From assembly GCA_963740675.1 (NCBI GenBank), contig CAVUFS010000009.1, positions 270,073-334,072 on the forward strand: a stretch of DNA of 64,000 nt, given 5' to 3'. A program made the translations under genes and the position numbers. The notes under the pieces are model-generated. The model was given only the letters and a program-made list of their open reading frames with translations. It did not search any database and was not told the DNA's origin. Origin of the DNA: CAIKMD01 sp963740675 (lineage in GTDB: Bacteria > Pseudomonadota > Alphaproteobacteria > ATCC43930 > CGMCC-115725). This document shows positions 43,862 through 56,469 of this stretch, in pieces. How positions within the stretch are numbered: position 1 is the first letter of the stretch; every line of letters starts with the position of its first letter.

Positions 43862-45731
43862 ATGACGGAAAACGCAGCACCTTCCTTGCCCGAAACGGGC
43901 TTTATGCGCCGTTTTCTGCGGCTAGCCGGACCCTTTTTCATGGCGGGGGGCGAGTGCTGGAAGGCGCGATTGCTCGCCGCCGGCGTCGTGTTGCTGACCC
44001 TGCTGCAGATCGCGATCCAGATCCGGATCAATATCTGGAACCGCGATTTCTTCGACGCGCTCCAATATCACAATTGGACGGCCTTCCTGCGCCAGATGGT
44101 GATCTTCGCTGTGCTCGGCAGCGCGAGCATGGGCGTTGCGGTCTATCAGGTCTATGTGAAGCAGCTTCTGCAATTGCGCTGGCGGCGCTGGCTCACGGCC
44201 AAGCTGAGCGCCGGCTGGCTCGAAGGCGGGCGGCACTACCAGCTCAATTTCATCGGCGAAGGCGTCGAGAATCCGGATCAGCGCATCGCCGAGAATATTC
44301 GCGGCGCGACCGAGATGGCGGTCGAATTCGCGATTGGCATCATCAACGCGGCCCTGACGCTGCTGTCCTTTGTCGGTATTCTTTGGTCGCTGTCAGGCGT
44401 GCTGACCTTGGCGCTCTTCGGCGTCACGCTCAACATTCCGGGCTATATGGTCGCAGCGGCGCTGATCTATGCCGCGATCGGCTCGGCACTGACTTACTGG
44501 GTCGGACGGCCGATCGTGCCGGCGAATGTTCAGAACAATGCCGCCGAGGCCGATTTCCGCTTTGCGCTGGTGCGGCTGCGCGAGAACAGCGAAAGCATCG
44601 CGTTGATCGGCGGCGAGGCGGACGAGCAGAAAAGCCTCAACCGCAGCTTCGGCTTGGTGATGGCGGCGTCGCTGGTGCTGATGCGCGCCAAGCGCCGGCT
44701 GATGTGGATGACCAACGGCTACGCGATGGTCGGCATCATCTATCCGACTTTGGTCGCGAGCCCGCGCTATTTCGCCGACCAGATCTCGCTCGGCGGGTTG
44801 ATGCAGATCACTGCTGCCTTCGGTCAGGTCCAGACCAGCCTTACTTGGTTCGTCGACAATTTCCCGTTGATCGCCGAATGGCGCTCGCATGTGACGCGGC
44901 TGCTCGAATTCGAGGACATGCTGCAAACGACCATCGAATCGACGACAGAAGCCGGCGAGGTGACGAAGATCGAGTTGATCGAGGAAACGCCGAAAGAAGG
45001 CGAAGAAGCGATCGCTTTCGAAAATCTCGAAATCACCCTGGCCGACGGCAACATCGTGATCGCCGAGACCAATGCGAAAATCTGCGCGCGGCGAGAAAGT
45101 GCTCATCACGGGCGAATCGGGCAGCGGCAAAAGCACCTTGATGCGTGCCGCATCGGGCCTCTGGCCGTGGGGCAGCGGCTCCATCCATCTGCCCGAGCGC
45201 AGCAAGATCATGTTCATGCCGCAGCGTCCCTATCTGCCGCTCGGCACGCTACGCGCATCGATCGCCTACCCAGCCTCGCCGCGGCGCTTCAATCGTAAGG
45301 CGATGGAGGCGGCGCTGAAGCGCTGCGGCCTCGCCCATCTCATTGAGCGCATGGATGAGAATGAGCGCTGGGATCGCCTGCTGAGCGGCGGCGAGCAGCA
45401 ACGCATCGCTTTCGTCCGCGCGTTATTGCACAAGCCCGAATGGATATTCATGGACGAGGCGACGGCGGCGCTCGACGACGACAATCAGACCGCGATGATG
45501 AGCATCTTCAAGGACGAGCTGCGCTGGACGACGTTGATCTCGGTCGGACATCGGCCCGGCCTCGAGAAATTTCACGATCGCACGCTGCATCTGGTCAAGA
45601 CGAAAGCCGGCGCGCGTCTGACCATGCGGCGGCGGCCGGGCGGCGCGCTGCGGCCGAAGCTACGCACGCGCGTGCATCAACGCATCACGCGGTCCTTCGC
45701 GATCCGGCGCAAGAAAAAGAAAGCGGCGTGA
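43862..45731 (+). CDS. SbmA/BacA- or YddA-type ABC transporter, fused TM and ATPase domains (frameshifted)
   Basis: Inner-membrane transporter of the ABCD/peroxisomal-type family. A six-TM N-terminal half opens LRLAGPFFMAGGECWKARLLAAGVVLLTLLQIAI and IRINIWNRDFFDALQYHNWTAF. A nucleotide-binding domain follows with Walker A GESGSGKST, signature LSGGEQQR and Walker B WIFMDEATAALD. The frame changes at about 45082-45092: one extra base, whose removal gives AKICAGEKVLITGESGSGKST. Total 1870 bp is 3n+1. Corrected length is about 622 residues. Related proteins take up peptides, cobalamin or very-long-chain lipid precursors. The substrate here is unknown. Confidence 0.86.
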
Positions 45732-45750
45732 TCGCCGCTCTTCGACAGCG

Positions 45751-48090
45751 CTATTCTGCGGCCTGCTTGGTGCGCACGGCTTGCAGCGCTTCCCAGACAC
45801 GCAACGGCGTGCACGGCATCTGCACGTAATTGACGCCGGCCTGTGCCACCGCGTCATTGATCGCGTTCATCACCGCGGGCAATGCGCCGACGGTGCCGGC
45901 CTCGCCGGCGCCTTTGACGCCGAGCGGATTGGTCTTGGTCGGGACCTCGTTGGTCTCCATGCCGAAAGACGGCATGTCGGTGGCGCGCGGCATGCCGTAA
46001 TCCATGAACGAGCCCGACATGAGCTGGCCCGATTCGCGATCGTAGTTGATGTCTTCCATCAGGCATTGGCCGACCGCTTGCGCGATGCCGCCATGGACCT
46101 GGCCTTCGAGCAGCAGCGGATTGATCGCGCGCCCAACCTCGTCGACCGCGTTGTAGCGCAGGATCTCGACCGAACCGGTCTCGGGATCGACCTCGACCTC
46201 GCAGACGTGGCAACCATTCGGATAGGTCGGCGGGCCGCCGCTATAGGTGCCGGTCTCGAACAGCCCGTATTCCATGCCGGGCGGCAAGCGGCCAGGCATG
46301 AACGAGGTCTTGGCGACATCGATCAAGCTGACCGATTTGTCGGTGCCGGTGACGGTGAATTTGCCTTTCTCGAAAGCCAAATCGGCCTCGGCGGCTTCGA
46401 GCATATGCGCCGCGATCTTCTTGCCGTGTTCCACGACTTTGTTGGAGGCGAGCACCACGGCGCTGCCGCCGCAGGCCGCCGAGCGCGAGCCGAATGTGCC
46501 GGTGCCGGTCATGACCTGATCGGTGTCGCCGTATTTGAATTTGACGAGATCGGAATCGATGCCGAGCTTCTCGAAGAGGACCTGCTTGAAGGTCGTGCCA
46601 TGGCCCTGGCCATGATCATGCGTGCCCATCAGCAAAGTCAGCGTGCCGGTGGGATCGAAACGGATCTCCGCATGTTCCAGCATGCCCGCTGCCGTCGCCT
46701 CGATCGTGTTCGACACGCCGATGCCGCGCAGCTTGCCGCGCTTTTTCGATTCTTCGCGCCGCGCTTTGAAGCCGTCGTAATCGGCCATATGGACGCATTG
46801 CTCGAGATTCTTCGGGAAGTCGCCGCTGTCGATCGTGTAGACGAGACCCGTCTTATAGGGCATGGCCGAGGCCGGCACGGTGTTGCGGCGACGGATATCA
46901 AGCTTATCCATGCCGAGCTGGCGCGCGGCGAGATCGATCATCGTCTCGATCATGTAAGCATTCTCGGGACGGCCAGCGCCGCGATAATGGCCGGTGAGCT
47001 GCGTATGCGTCAGCACGCAAGCGACCTCGACGTGGAACGCCCCGATCATATAGGTCGCGGCGAGACAACCGACATTGGCGGTCGGCGGGCCGGCGGCGCG
47101 ATCCGAGGTGTGATAGGCGCCGATATTGGCATGGGTCTGTACACGCAGCGCCAGAAACTTGCCGTCGGCATCGAGCGCGAGCGCTGCGTCGACGACGTTG
47201 TCGCGCGAATGCTCGTCGGAGAGCAGGCCTTCCGAGCGCTCGCATACCCATTTAACCGGGCGATCGAGCAGCCGCGCCGCCACCGGCACGACGATGTATT
47301 CGGGGAAGATGTTGCCCTTCATGCCAAAGCCGCCGCCGACATTGTCGGCGACGACGCGAATGCGCGTTTCCGGCACTTTCAGCACTGCGGCGAGCGCGGC
47401 GCGCGTGCGGTGCGGCGATTGTAGGGTCGCGCGGATGATATATTTGTCGTCGTGCTGATCGTATTCGCCGAGGCAGCCGCGCGGCTCCATCGTGTTCGCG
47501 GTGATGCGATTGATGATCATGCGATGGCGCACGACATGCGCCGCTTTGGCGATCGCCTCGTCGACGGACTGCTTATTGCCCCACTCCTGATAGAAGGCGA
47601 CGTTGTCGGGGCATTTCTCCCAAACGGCCAGCGCGCCTGGCTGGAAGCTGTCGACGGTGCTGACGATCGCCGGCAGGCCCTCGTATTCGACCTCGACGAG
47701 CTCGGCCGCATCCTTGGCCTGCTCGACGGTCTCGGCGACGACGAACGCAACCGCCTCGCCGACGAAGCGCACGAAGCCGCGTGCCAAATGCGGCTGCGGC
47801 GCGATGAAGCCGGGCGAGCCATCCTTGCGCTTGCGCGGCATACGCGGCACCTGCAGGCCAAGCGCGGTCAGGGCCGGGTCTTCGCCGGTCAGGACCAGCA
47901 GCACGCCCGGTGCGGCTTTCGCTGCGTCTGTGTTGATCGAGACGATGCGCGCATGAGCATAGGGCGAGCGCAGGAAGTAGCCGCGGGCCGCGCCCACTGC
48001 CTTCACATCGTCGACATACCGGCCCTTGCCGCGCAGCAGATAGGGATCTTCCTCGCGCGGAACCGGCTGACCTACTCCAAACTGACCCAT
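45751..48090 (-). CDS. molybdenum hydroxylase large (molybdopterin-binding) subunit, xanthine dehydrogenase/CoxL-like
   Basis: A 779-residue catalytic subunit of the xanthine oxidase family. It opens GQPVPREEDPYLLRGKGRYVDD. Cofactor and active-site motifs include GGGFGMKGNIFPEY, GHYRGAGRPENAYMIE and the catalytic glutamate in GVKGAGEAGTVGALPAV. The CO-dehydrogenase AYXCSFR loop is absent (here YRGAGR), so it is a form-II or aldehyde/xanthine-type enzyme, not a true CO dehydrogenase. No [2Fe-2S] or FAD subunit genes are adjacent, and there is no Tat signal. It is the last gene of the operon after the cytochrome c gene. Confidence 0.88.
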   Translation of the reverse strand: MGQFGVGQPVPREEDPYLLRGKGRYVDDVKAVGAARGYFLRSPYAHARIVSINTDAAKAAPGVLLVLTGEDPALTALGLQVPRMPRKRKDGSPGFIAPQPHLARGFVRFVGEAVAFVVAETVEQAKDAAELVEVEYEGLPAIVSTVDSFQPGALAVWEKCPDNVAFYQEWGNKQSVDEAIAKAAHVVRHRMIINRITANTMEPRGCLGEYDQHDDKYIIRATLQSPHRTRAALAAVLKVPETRIRVVADNVGGGFGMKGNIFPEYIVVPVAARLLDRPVKWVCERSEGLLSDEHSRDNVVDAALALDADGKFLALRVQTHANIGAYHTSDRAAGPPTANVGCLAATYMIGAFHVEVACVLTHTQLTGHYRGAGRPENAYMIETMIDLAARQLGMDKLDIRRRNTVPASAMPYKTGLVYTIDSGDFPKNLEQCVHMADYDGFKARREESKKRGKLRGIGVSNTIEATAAGMLEHAEIRFDPTGTLTLLMGTHDHGQGHGTTFKQVLFEKLGIDSDLVKFKYGDTDQVMTGTGTFGSRSAACGGSAVVLASNKVVEHGKKIAAHMLEAAEADLAFEKGKFTVTGTDKSVSLIDVAKTSFMPGRLPPGMEYGLFETGTYSGGPPTYPNGCHVCEVEVDPETGSVEILRYNAVDEVGRAINPLLLEGQVHGGIAQAVGQCLMEDINYDRESGQLMSGSFMDYGMPRATDMPSFGMETNEVPTKTNPLGVKGAGEAGTVGALPAVMNAINDAVAQAGVNYVQMPCTPLRVWEALQAVRTKQAAE

Positions 48091-48197
48091 GACCTCATCC
48101 TCTCGGCGACAAGATGCTCAGCGCGAAGATATCGGGCGCGCGCCGAGTCATGCCTCGGCGCGGCGTCTCGATCAAGGCGGCCGCCGTTATTGGTTCG

Positions 48198-48548
48198 CTA
48201 TTGGTTGAGAAGCGGGATGTCTTTGGCGGCCGGCCCCTGCGACAGCGACTGGATATACGCGACGATATCCGCTGCGTCCTTGTCGGGCAGGATCTTGTCG
48301 GTATAGGCCGGCATGCGCGCCTGCGGATGACGAAGCTGCTGCATGATCGCCTCGGGCGGGAGGCCCTGATGTGCCAGCGCCGGTCCGGCCGGGCCGCCGC
48401 CGGCGCCGGTGGTGCCATGACAGGTGTAGCAAGCATCTTGCAGGAAAATTTGCTTGCCATGCGCGACATCGCCGGACGATGCGCTTTGCGCCGAAGCTGT
48501 CGCGGTAAAGGCCAGCGTGGCGATAGCGGCGATAAGAATTTGCTTCAT
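48198..48548 (-). CDS. small exported class-I cytochrome c
   Basis: A 116-residue protein with a Sec signal (MKQILIAAIATLAFTATASA) and one heme-binding motif, CYTCH (in FLQDACYTCHGTTG). The axial methionine is probably in QARMPAYTDKILPD, and AADIVAYIQSL is the usual C-terminal helix. ATG 48548 lies just after the end of the thiamine-enzyme gene (stop at 48554), with overlap if an alternative ATG at 48557 is used. It is expected in the periplasm as an electron acceptor or shuttle for a neighbour enzyme. Confidence 0.88.
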   Translation of the reverse strand: MKQILIAAIATLAFTATASAQSASSGDVAHGKQIFLQDACYTCHGTTGAGGGPAGPALAHQGLPPEAIMQQLRHPQARMPAYTDKILPDKDAADIVAYIQSLSQGPAAKDIPLLNQ

Positions 48549-48553
48549 CGCGG

Positions 48554-50530
48554 TCACCGGCCCTGGGCGACGACGTCGATCAGCGCCGGCTCGCCGCGCT
48601 TCACCACATCGACCGCTTTCTTGATCGCGGCACCGAGATCCTTCGGATCGGTGATAGGTCCCTGGCCGAAGACACCCATGCTCTGCGCCATCTTGCTGTA
48701 GTCGATATAGGGGTCGCGGATCGTGGTGCCGATATGCGTCCGATCGGTGCCGCGCTGCATGCGATTGGCCGTAACCTGCAATGCCATGATCTCCTGATGC
48801 CAGGCGCGGTTGTTGTGCACGATGTAGAGGATCGGAATCTTCTCATGCGCCGCGGTCCAGAGCGAGGAGGGGCAGCACATCAGATCGCCGTCGCCGTTGA
48901 TCGATACGGTCAGGCGGCCGTGCTTCTTGTTGGCGAGCGCCGCGCCCAATGTCGCCGGCGCGGTGTAGCCGATGCCGTAAGCGCCGGCATCGCCGATATA
49001 GCGATGATGCTTGTCGGCGTGCCACAGCTTCTGCGGCCACTGATTCTGCATTTGCGAGCCGGAGGCGTAGGTCCAGTCCTCGTCCTTGATGACGTTGTAA
49101 AGCTCCATCACCATCCGCGCGACGGTGATCGGCTGCGAGTCCCAGCCGATCGCGGCAAGGGCGCGCTGCTCGGCCAGCGCTTTCTGATGCGCGTCCGCGA
49201 GCTTCTTGCCGCGCAGCTCGAAGTTTGACTTCTTGCTCTGGTCGATCAACTCACGGCACGCCTCGATCAGCGACGGCAGGCTCGCTTCGGCGTCGCCCTC
49301 AAGCGCCAGATCGGCGTCGGGATAGCGCTGGAAGTCCTGATAATTCGAATGGAAGTTGAGATCGACCGCGGTGAGGCTGATCACCTTCGCGCCCGGCTTC
49401 ACGCTCGAGCGCGAGCTGAATTCCGTATGTGGCACGTAGGAATGCGTCGTCGCCCAGAAGTCGGTCATCTCCATGCCGAGGATGACATCGGCTTGCGAGA
49501 CGACGGCACGGCCGCGGCTGGATTGATTGAGCGGATGCCGCCAGGGGAAATTCATCCGCATCGAGCCGTCGACCACAGACGCCTGCAACAGCTCCGCCAG
49601 CTCGATGAGATGCTGCATGCCCGCCGGCGTGCGTGCGACGCGGTCGCAGGCCAGCACCGGCGCTTCGGCATCGACCAGCATTTTTGCCAGATCGCGCAGC
49701 GCGGCGTCCTCGACCTGGGGCGGCGCGAGTTTCGGCGGCTTGGGCTTGGTCGGTGCCGGCGCGTCGTCGATCGGGTCTTCCTGCATGTCGGTCGAGGTGA
49801 CCAGCAGCACCGGCCCGTAAGGTGGCGTCATCGCATATTTGTACGCGCGCGTCGCCGATTCCGCCCAATGCTGCAGCGAGGCGGGCTTGTCGTCCCATTT
49901 GACGAAATCGCGCACGATGGCAGCGCCGTCCTGGACCGAATGAAAGAACGGCACGGTGCTTTTGCGCGTACGCACATCGGGCGCCGCCGGCGTGATGAGG
50001 AAGATCGGCACGCGATCGGCATAGGCGTTGTAGATCGCCATCGAGCCGTGCTGCAGCCCGACCGTGTCGTGCATCATCGCCGCCATCGGCTTGCCTTCGA
50101 TCTTGGCATAGCCGTGGCACATCGCGACCGAGACTTCCTCATGCATGCAGGAGAGGAAATCGAGCTGCGGCTCGGTCAACATGCCGTAATTGATCAGCGA
50201 TTCATGCAAGCCGCGAAAGCTCGAGCCGACGAAAGCCGCGACATGCTCGATGCCGAGGCCGCGCATGACGTCGACCATGAAATCGGCGCCGCTCGAGGAT
50301 TGCGTCTCGCCGATATGATCGGGCGGCGTGCCGCGCTCGGCCTGGCGATTGGGGGCTGCCGGGATGCTGGGCGCTGGGGGTGGCGGCGGGGCAGCGGGTT
50401 GCGCCTCGGCGGCAGCGGGCGTCACAAGCGGCGCGGCGAGTGCGCCGGCGCCGGCGAGCGTCGCGCCTTTCAGGAAATTGCGGCGGGCAACCGACGGTGT
50501 CTCATCGCGCCCGGTTTTGCGCTTTGCCAT
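48554..50530 (-). CDS. Tat-exported thiamine-diphosphate-dependent enzyme (acetolactate synthase/pyruvate oxidase superfamily)
   Basis: A 658-residue ThDP enzyme. The N-terminus has a twin-arginine motif (SVARRNFLKGATLAGAGAL, R16-R17) and a signal ending near TPAAAEA. A proline-rich linker (about 44-60) follows. The PYR domain has the ThDP-activating glutamate E131 in SCMHEEVSVAMCHGYAKIEG. The PP domain has the GDG...NN signature (GDG at 546-548, NN at 573-574). I chose ATG 50530. ThDP enzymes of this family are normally cytosolic, so a Tat signal is unusual. It is the first gene of the operon with the cytochrome c and molybdenum subunits. FAD dependence is not evident. Confidence 0.88.
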   Translation of the reverse strand: MAKRKTGRDETPSVARRNFLKGATLAGAGALAAPLVTPAAAEAQPAAPPPPPAPSIPAAPNRQAERGTPPDHIGETQSSSGADFMVDVMRGLGIEHVAAFVGSSFRGLHESLINYGMLTEPQLDFLSCMHEEVSVAMCHGYAKIEGKPMAAMMHDTVGLQHGSMAIYNAYADRVPIFLITPAAPDVRTRKSTVPFFHSVQDGAAIVRDFVKWDDKPASLQHWAESATRAYKYAMTPPYGPVLLVTSTDMQEDPIDDAPAPTKPKPPKLAPPQVEDAALRDLAKMLVDAEAPVLACDRVARTPAGMQHLIELAELLQASVVDGSMRMNFPWRHPLNQSSRGRAVVSQADVILGMEMTDFWATTHSYVPHTEFSSRSSVKPGAKVISLTAVDLNFHSNYQDFQRYPDADLALEGDAEASLPSLIEACRELIDQSKKSNFELRGKKLADAHQKALAEQRALAAIGWDSQPITVARMVMELYNVIKDEDWTYASGSQMQNQWPQKLWHADKHHRYIGDAGAYGIGYTAPATLGAALANKKHGRLTVSINGDGDLMCCPSSLWTAAHEKIPILYIVHNNRAWHQEIMALQVTANRMQRGTDRTHIGTTIRDPYIDYSKMAQSMGVFGQGPITDPKDLGAAIKKAVDVVKRGEPALIDVVAQGR

Positions 50531-50697
50531 GCGAATCCTCCCATCCTCATCGTTAACCACAATGTGCAGCCAAGAACGTGTCAGGGTCAATGCGCGGCAC
50601 ACTGCAATGCGCGACGCGGCGACACATGGCGTTGGCCCGGCGAAGCGATTAGAGTGCGCGACGGCGCGCGGGGTGACGCGCCGGTTGGAGGGGATTC

Positions 50698-51909
50698 GTG
50701 GCAGAAGAGAGCGAGGCACGGGCGAAAGCGCCTTCCCATCTCGTTAGCGCGCGTATCCTCGTGGTCGACGATGTCGAGGATAACCGCCACCTCCTGACGC
50801 GGCGTCTCAATCGCGAAGGCTATCGCGAGATCGCGACCGCCGGCGACGGCGAAGAGGCGCTGGCGCTGATCGCCGAGACCGCCTTCGATCTCGTGCTTCT
50901 CGATGTGATGATGCCGAAATGCGACGGCTACCAGGTGCTGGAGCGGCTGCGCGCCGATGGCCGCCTGCACGAGCTGCCGGTCATCGTGATCTCGGCGCTC
51001 AACGAGATGGACAGCGTCGTGCGCTGCATCCAATTGGGCGCGGTCGATTACCTGCCGAAACCCTTCAATCCGACGCTGTTGCGCGCGCGCGTGAGCGCGA
51101 GCTTGGAGCAGAAAGTGCTGCGCGATGCGGTGCGCACGCATTTGAAGCGCATCGAAGACGAGCTCGAATCCGCGCGCAAGCTACAGATGAGCATGGTGCC
51201 GAGCGTTTTTCCGGCGCCGTCGCCCGAGCTGCCGATCGAGATTTTCGCGGTGATGGAGCCGGCGCGCGAAGTCGGCGGCGATCTCTACGATTTCTTTCCG
51301 ACCCCCGATGGCCGACTCGCTTTCGCCATCGGCGATGTCTCGGGCAAGGGCATCGCCGCGGCGATGTTCATGGCGCGGACCAAGAATTTGCTGCGCGTCG
51401 TCACCGGGCTTTTGCAGAACGCTCAGGGCGTCGCCGATCCCGGCTCGATCGTCTCGCGCGTCAATCGCGAGCTTTGCGAAGACAACGACATGATGATGTT
51501 CGTGACCTTGATCTTCGGCATCATCGATCCGCGCAACGGTCTCGTGACGTTCTGCAATGCCGGCCACGACCCGGCCTATCGCCTTGGGCCGAACGGCATC
51601 GACGCGGTCGAAGGTCCGCAAGGCATCGCGCTCGCGGTCAATCCCGCTTTCGAGTTTCGGACGGGCGAGCTGCGTCTCGCGCCGGGCGAGGCGCTCTACC
51701 TCTATACCGACGGCATCACCGAGGCGATGGCGCCCGACGATGCGATGTTCGGCAAGGAAAGGCTGGAAGAGCGGCTGCGCGGTCTGACCGACGCGCCGCT
51801 CGCTCGCGTGATCGGCGAGACGGTACAGGCGGTCCGCGAATTCGCCGGCACGTGCCCGCAATCCGACGACATCACCGGCTTAGCGTTGCGATTGCTACAA
51901 GGCGTCTGA
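50698..51909 (+). CDS. response-regulator PP2C (SpoIIE/RsbU-type) serine phosphatase
   Basis: A receiver domain (about 18-135; phosphoacceptor D69 in LVLLDVMMP) is fused to a SpoIIE-like PP2C phosphatase domain (about 180-400; EVGGDLYDFFP, FAIGDVSGKGIAAAMFMA, CNAGHDPAYRL and YTDGITEAM supply the metal-binding acids). Such proteins dephosphorylate STAS antagonists in partner-switching pathways. The start is GTG 50698. It is 403 residues, ending 15 bp inside the end of the convergent RsbW-like gene. It pairs functionally with the RsbW-like and STAS genes nearby. Confidence 0.93.
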   Translation: MAEESEARAKAPSHLVSARILVVDDVEDNRHLLTRRLNREGYREIATAGDGEEALALIAETAFDLVLLDVMMPKCDGYQVLERLRADGRLHELPVIVISALNEMDSVVRCIQLGAVDYLPKPFNPTLLRARVSASLEQKVLRDAVRTHLKRIEDELESARKLQMSMVPSVFPAPSPELPIEIFAVMEPAREVGGDLYDFFPTPDGRLAFAIGDVSGKGIAAAMFMARTKNLLRVVTGLLQNAQGVADPGSIVSRVNRELCEDNDMMMFVTLIFGIIDPRNGLVTFCNAGHDPAYRLGPNGIDAVEGPQGIALAVNPAFEFRTGELRLAPGEALYLYTDGITEAMAPDDAMFGKERLEERLRGLTDAPLARVIGETVQAVREFAGTCPQSDDITGLALRLLQGV

Positions 51910-52332
51910 GTCGGGGACGATTTTCTTGCGCAAGGTGACGTGGTTGCGGCCGTCGCGATAGGCGTAGGTCACGTCGTCCATCAGCGTTTTCACGAGATGG
52001 ACGCCCAACCCGCCGATGCGCCGGTCCTCGATCGCGGAGTCGAGGTCGGGCGGCGGCGCGTTCAGTGGATCGTAGGGCCGTGCGTCGTCGCTGATCTCGG
52101 TCACGATCGTCTCGCCCTCGCGGGTGAGATCGACGGCGATCTCATGGCGTTCTTCGTCGCCATAGCCGTAGGAGATGGTGTTGGTCAGGAGCTCTTCGAG
52201 AGCAATGTTCAGCTTGAAGGCACAGCCGGGCGGAATGGCTTGGCTGGCGCAGAATTCGTCGACGCTTTCGGCAACTCGCGACAGTTCGGCAAGGTCATTG
52301 GCGATGCGCAAATGAAGTCGCTCGTTGCTCAC
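51895..52332 (-). CDS. RsbW-like anti-sigma serine/threonine kinase (GHKL ATPase)
   Basis: A HATPase_c protein of the partner-switching type. The N-box is ALEELLTNTISYGY, followed by EISDDARPYDP and GGLGVHLVKTLMDDVTY. I chose GTG 52332 (SNERLHLRIANDLAELSR), giving 145 residues, normal for RsbW. The upstream in-frame extension to 52467 has no matching sequence. It would bind and phosphorylate the STAS protein or hold a sigma factor, releasing it on the phosphatase signal. The sigma factor is not in the window. Confidence 0.85.
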   Translation of the reverse strand: MSNERLHLRIANDLAELSRVAESVDEFCASQAIPPGCAFKLNIALEELLTNTISYGYGDEERHEIAVDLTREGETIVTEISDDARPYDPLNAPPPDLDSAIEDRRIGGLGVHLVKTLMDDVTYAYRDGRNHVTLRKKIVPDSDAL

Positions 52333-52481
52333 GCCGGTTTCGCCTCGGTCAGCCGCAATTCCGGCGTCGATATCACACTTCCCGTAAAGATTCGAGTGCG
52401 ATGCACGAAATAACGCTACAGCCGCCTTTTCTTGCCAGTGGCGCGGCGGTGATTTACTAATTTCCAAGGGGATTTATAGCC

Positions 52482-55475
<2,994 letters not shown>

Positions 55476-55490
55476 TCGGGGAGCGAAGCG

Positions 55491-55868
55491 ATGGCGAAGA
55501 TTCTGCTCGTCGAAGACAATGAGATGAATCGCGACATGCTCTCGCGTCGGCTCGAGCGCAAAGGCTTTCAAGTCGTGGTGGCGGTCGACGGTCAGCAGGG
55601 TGTCGACCTGGCGCTCAGCGAAATCCCCGATCTCATTCTCATGGATATGGATTTGCCGATCATCGACGGCTGGGAGGCGACGCGCCGCGTCAAAGCGGGT
55701 GACAGCACGAGCGGCATTCCGGTGATTGCGCTGACGGCGCATGCAATGGTCGGCGATCGCGACAAGGCGATCGCCGCGGGCTGCGACGATTACGACACCA
55801 AGCCGGTCGATTTTCCGCGGCTGCTCGGCAAGATCACGACGTTGCTCGGCGACGCGGCGTCTTCGTGA
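55491..55868 (+). CDS. DivK-like single-domain response regulator
   Basis: A 125-residue receiver-only protein. The acidic pocket is LLVEDNEMNRD, the phosphoacceptor is D52 (LILMDMDLP), and the switch residues are in IALTAHAM and KPVDF. Receivers of this shape (DivK, Spo0F-type) relay phosphate or regulate kinases. It is 15 bp after the hybrid kinase and probably accepts phosphate from its second receiver or from a phosphotransferase encoded elsewhere. No HPt domain is visible in the window. Confidence 0.92.
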   Translation: MAKILLVEDNEMNRDMLSRRLERKGFQVVVAVDGQQGVDLALSEIPDLILMDMDLPIIDGWEATRRVKAGDSTSGIPVIALTAHAMVGDRDKAIAAGCDDYDTKPVDFPRLLGKITTLLGDAASS

Positions 55869-55892
55869 GTTGACCGGCAAGTCGTTTTTGTT

Positions 55893-56015
55893 CGTCATGC
55901 CCGGACTTGTTCCGGACGACCCGTTCAATCGCTCTTCGCGATTGAACCCTTCGGGGCCAACCGCGAAGAGCGGTCGGTCAAGTCGTGGATGGCCGGGACG
56001 AGCCCGGCTATGACG
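55893..56015. repeat. second type of palindromic intergenic repeat (about 123 bp)
   Basis: It begins CGTCATGCCCGGAC and ends with the near-complement GGCTATGACG, with internal inverted pairs (CCGGACTTGTTCCGG; TTCAATCGC with GCGATTGAA; GACCG with CGGTC). Its sequence differs from the 63-bp family. It lies between two co-directional genes (response regulator and STAS). Confidence 0.6.
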
Positions 56016-56058
56016 TGTCAGAGAGATGAACTTAGTATCTAGGTGAAAGGAGGCAGGA

Positions 56059-56397
56059 ATGGAGATGAATATCGAAGAGCTCCCGGGCGGAACGACCTTG
56101 GTCGTGCTGCGCGGCCGGCTCGATGTCGCGGGTGCCAGTGCGATCGAGCTGAAATTCAACGCCACGGCCGGCGCACGCAAGGCGGTGGTGGTCGATCTCT
56201 CGGGTGTCAGCTTCGTCGCGTCCATGGGCATGCGGCTGTTGCTGCTTGTCGGCAAGACGATGGCCGCGCGCGGCGGCAAGATAGCGCTGCTCTCGCCGCT
56301 GCCTGAGGTCGCCTCCGTGCTGCATACCGCCGGGATCGATACCGTTATTCCGATTTGCACCGACCGCGACGCCGCTATCGCGACGGTCGCTGCCTAG
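56059..56397 (+). CDS. STAS-domain anti-sigma-factor antagonist
   Basis: A 112-residue RsbV/SpoIIAA-like protein. The STAS motif is VVDLSGVSFVASMGMRLLLLVGK, with S55 at the phosphorylation position. The ATG at 56059 (MEMNIEELPGGT) follows AAAGGAGGCAGGA. In the partner switch the RsbW-like kinase would phosphorylate it and the receiver-PP2C phosphatase would dephosphorylate it. All three are encoded in this island. Confidence 0.9.
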   Translation: MEMNIEELPGGTTLVVLRGRLDVAGASAIELKFNATAGARKAVVVDLSGVSFVASMGMRLLLLVGKTMAARGGKIALLSPLPEVASVLHTAGIDTVIPICTDRDAAIATVAA

Positions 56398-56469
56398 CGT
56401 TCTTTCGCGGCGCTATCCGCCGCCACCCCGGCCGAGCCAATACCGGGAATTCTTCGGCACAAGCTGCCC

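Noticed and set aside
45781..47424. Open frame of 547 codons opposite the molybdenum hydroxylase gene
   Set aside because: It is the complement of a clear coding gene, lacks motifs, and its composition is that of a shadow frame.
45751..48090. True carbon monoxide dehydrogenase large subunit (coxL)
   Set aside because: The active-site AYXCSFR loop is missing, and no coxM/coxS genes are adjacent.
49349..50797. Open frame of 482 codons opposite the thiamine-diphosphate enzyme
   Set aside because: It has no recognisable domain, and the minus-strand gene has cofactor motifs, a Tat signal and a good start.
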